In this document: in pieces, positions 63,314-64,000 of the stretch
Numbering within the stretch: the first letter of the stretch is position 1
Layout of the letters: each line of letters opens with the position of its first letter
Assembly (NCBI GenBank): GCA_011523845.1
Contig: WTFV01000268.1
Coordinates: 1-64,000, forward strand
Direction: 5' to 3'
DNA length: 64,000 nucleotides
Source: Acidobacteriota bacterium
GTDB lineage: Bacteria > Acidobacteriota > Vicinamibacteria > Vicinamibacterales > UBA8438
Notes under the pieces: generated by a model
The model's input: only the letters and a program-made list of their open reading frames with translations
Database searches by the model: none
Told to the model about the DNA's origin: nothing
Made by a program: the position numbers and the translations under genes

Positions 63314-64000
63314 GTGTCGGAAGCAAGCCTGACCGGTAACGCTGCACCTGCGGCGGCCGTCGAGACACTGGATCCCGAGCGGATCGCGTGGCTCAGGAAC
63401 CTGCCGTTCATTGCCGTGCAGCTCGCCTGCCTGCTGGTGTTGTGGACCGGCGTCTCGCCGGTGGCGGTGCTCATCGGCCTGGTGACGCTGTTCACCCGGA
63501 TGTTCGGGTTGACCGCGGGCTATCACCGCTACTTCTGCCACCGCGCGTTCCGGACCAGCCGCGCGTTCCAGTTCGTCCTGGGCTGTCTCGGCGCGGCGGC
63601 CGCGCAACGGGGGCCGCTGTGGTGGGGCGGGCATCACCGCTGGCACCACCGGCACTCCGACACCGCGCAGGACGTCCATCCGCCGGGCGTCAAGGGGATG
63701 CTGTGGGCGCACGCCGGCTGGATCATGAGCGTCGGCAACGACCGGACCCGGGTCGAGTGGATCCGCGACTTCGCCCGGTTCCCGGAGCTGCGGTGGCTCG
63801 ACGCGCACCACTACGTCGCTCCCGTCGGTCTCGGCGCGGCGCTGTTCGGCCTGGGCCATTGGCTGAACGTCGCCTACCCGGCGCTGGGCACGAGCGGCGC
63901 GCAGCTCGTCGTCGTCGCGTTCTTCTGCAGCACGACGCTGCTGTACCACGTCACCTTCGCCGTCAACTCGCTCGGCCACCGCTTCGGGAGCCGCCGCTAC
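63314..64000 (+). CDS. Delta-9-type fatty acid desaturase (partial, cut by window edge)
   Basis: At least 229 residues from GTG 63314, preceded by ggaggggag. Membrane helices surround His box I (GYHRYFCHRAF; HxxxxH) and box II (GGHHRWHHRHSD; HxxHH). NSLGHRFGSRRY near the edge is the conserved NSxxHxxGxRxY block of acyl-CoA/acyl-lipid delta-9 desaturases. The third His box (HNxHH) should lie beyond the window. It is a di-iron membrane enzyme that introduces a cis double bond in acyl chains. Transcribed divergently from the metal operon. Confidence 0.9.
   Translation, partial: MSEASLTGNAAPAAAVETLDPERIAWLRNLPFIAVQLACLLVLWTGVSPVAVLIGLVTLFTRMFGLTAGYHRYFCHRAFRTSRAFQFVLGCLGAAAAQRGPLWWGGHHRWHHRHSDTAQDVHPPGVKGMLWAHAGWIMSVGNDRTRVEWIRDFARFPELRWLDAHHYVAPVGLGAALFGLGHWLNVAYPALGTSGAQLVVVAFFCSTTLLYHVTFAVNSLGHRFGSRRY

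Noticed and set aside
1..64000. tRNA, rRNA, riboswitch or phage attachment site
   Set aside because: I looked for cloverleaf-like arms, T-loop motifs and conserved rRNA words and saw none that convinced me; a covariance-model search was not possible.

Overview
The window is G+C-rich, densely coded bacterial chromosome with no rRNA, tRNA or CRISPR array that I can see. Its gene content points to Acidobacteriota, probably a Vicinamibacteria-like lineage. The pointers are Oar-type TonB receptors with an N-terminal carboxypeptidase-regulatory-like domain, a 'VWFA-related acidobacterial' protein, many CRTAC1-type FG-GAP/ASPIC-UnbV proteins, large TPR proteins, a Uma2 nuclease, and a SurA-like/DsbA fusion. 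This assignment is inference from protein families; there is no marker gene here.

Region 1 (1-20.8 kb) is an expanded envelope system. Three paralogues (1-1603, 2166-4256, 6367-8457) each join a one-haem cytochrome c domain, a copper monooxygenase core of the PHM type with all six copper ligands visible, and a TPR tail. The third opens a six-gene plus-strand run: a GT-C glycosyltransferase/TPR fusion, two CRTAC1-type proteins, a TPR protein, and a 1044-residue protein that fuses the CRTAC1-type and TPR types. A convergent TPR lipoprotein ends the block at 19198-20820. An outer-membrane barrel gene and a Uma2 nuclease lie between the parts.

Region 2 (20.9-27.8 kb) holds a TonB-dependent receptor, then a worn stretch: two paralogous PD-(D/E)XK-like proteins flank remnants of an asparagine-synthetase-like gene and a radical SAM gene. 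The radical SAM reading frame ends inside a short inverted-repeat-ended (MITE-like) element; a second copy lies at 54.5 kb.

Region 3 (27.9-50.2 kb) continues the envelope theme: a membrane-anchored pentahaem cytochrome/TPR protein, a CRTAC1-type lipoprotein overlapping a CBM9/DUF5916 outer-membrane protein, a VWFA protein, a second TonB receptor with a small partner, a TPR lipoprotein overlapping another CRTAC1-type protein, a DsbA-like protein without its CxxC, and a 1.2-kilo-residue TPR/FG-GAP protein.

Region 4 (50.2-53.3 kb) is visibly less G+C-rich and looks acquired: a toxin-antitoxin-like pair with a YgiT/MqsA-type antitoxin, and a KGGVGR-motif ParA-like ATPase with a helical-repeat tail. 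Region 5 (53.3-64 kb) has a D-cysteine desulfhydrase-like enzyme, an HtrA protease, a Cus-type copper/silver efflux operon (outer-membrane factor, adaptor with an unusual Met/His-rich tail, RND pump) preceded by a small Cys/His secreted protein, and the start of a fatty acid desaturase.

Themes across the window are translational coupling by start/stop overlap, DNA minisatellites that encode coiled coils or metal-binding tails, and a TANNNT box 6-8 bases before several start codons, as expected for leaderless mRNAs. The best candidate for an undescribed system is the repeated partnership of cytochrome-PHM-TPR, CRTAC1-type and TPR-lipoprotein genes.
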